Below are positions 14,491 through 14,617 of a stretch of 14,617 bases of DNA, piece after piece. The stretch comes from JAKBCQ01 sp021807585 (GTDB lineage: Bacteria; Planctomycetota; Planctomycetia; Isosphaerales; Isosphaeraceae). The notes beneath the pieces were generated by a model. The model searched no databases, had not been told where the DNA came from, and was given only the letters and a program-made list of their open reading frames with translations. The position numbers and the translations under genes are program-made. Within the stretch, counting starts at the first letter, position 1. Each line of letters opens with the position of its first letter. The DNA is taken from NCBI GenBank assembly GCA_027325115.1, contig DAHWFG010000523.1, positions 1 through 14,617 on the forward strand. The letters run 5' to 3'.

Positions 14491-14617
14491 ATGACGATTG
14501 AAGTCGTCGTTCCCCGTCTCGGCTGGTCGATGGACGAGGGGACGTTCGTGGAATGGCTGAAGCGCGAAGGCGAATTCGTCCGCCGCGGCGACATGCTCTT
14601 CGTGATCGAAGGCGACA
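14491..14617 (+). CDS. Dihydrolipoamide acyltransferase (E2), N-terminal lipoyl domain (3' end outside window)
   Basis: The first 42 residues of a lipoyl-domain protein, cut by the window end. It reads VPRLGWSMDEGTFVEWL, then EGEFVRRGDMLFVIEGD. This is the standard lipoyl domain of E2 subunits, in which the next residue should be the lipoylated Lys (usually TDKA; here GD followed by a codon whose first base, A, fits Lys). ATG 14491 follows AAGGTG with 4 bases of spacing. Position directly after the E1 gene supports E2 of the same complex, carrying the acyl group to CoA. The peripheral-subunit-binding and catalytic domains, and any E3 gene, lie beyond the window, so a stand-alone lipoyl protein is not excluded. 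Confidence 0.85.
   Translation, partial: MTIEVVVPRLGWSMDEGTFVEWLKREGEFVRRGDMLFVIEGD

Noticed and set aside
1..14617. CRISPR array, tRNA/rRNA genes, insertion sequence ends or phage attachment sites
   Set aside because: I saw no regularly spaced direct repeats, no cloverleaf-like sequence, no transposase or integrase, and no long terminal inverted repeats.

Overview
The window looks like a planctomycete chromosome, probably near Isosphaeraceae. It is GC-rich with many CGATCG words. It opens with the end of a DUF1501 gene, a family very abundant in Planctomycetes, and carries an Nramp-like transporter of a type I associate with that phylum. This placement is an inference from gene content and composition. 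All recognised genes are on the + strand. I found no tRNA, rRNA, CRISPR array, insertion sequence or phage gene.

Layout. Bases 3-605 are the C-terminal 200 residues of a DUF1501 protein, closed by a convincing intrinsic terminator (643-671). The spacer to 1057 holds an inverted repeat (720-755), a good sigma70-type promoter (899-927, 17-bp spacer) and a structured leader. A possible 49-codon ORF with a strong Shine-Dalgarno follows; its stop overlaps the next start as ATGA. A catabolic cluster then runs to the window edge: exported SGNH hydrolase (1204-2364), D-2-hydroxyacid dehydrogenase (2489-3451), DHDPS/KDG-type aldolase (3531-4454), Ldh2-family dehydrogenase (4480-5571), fumarylacetoacetase-family hydrolase (5568-6374), exported GH36 alpha-galactosidase-like enzyme (6484-8487), Nramp-related membrane transporter (8570-10159), FGGY kinase (10226-11563), SDR protein (11560-12354), fused E1alpha-E1beta 2-oxo acid dehydrogenase (12368-14419) and the start of a lipoyl E2 (14491 to the end).

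How it may work together (inference). The SGNH esterase and GH36 enzyme would trim acylated galactosides outside the cytoplasm, and the membrane protein may import a product. Kinase, dehydrogenases, aldolase and FAH-type hydrolase would break sugars or deoxy sugar acids down to pyruvate-like 2-oxo acids. The E1/E2 complex would turn these into acyl-CoA. No sugar-acid dehydratase, lactonase or regulator is visible here, so the substrate cannot be fixed; a deoxysugar or sugar-acid route is the best guess.

Most notable oddities: the SDR has Met where the catalytic Lys of YxxxK belongs; the Nramp-like protein lacks the DPGN metal motif; both E1 halves are fused into one polypeptide; and the operon leader has a small-ORF, translational-coupling layout.
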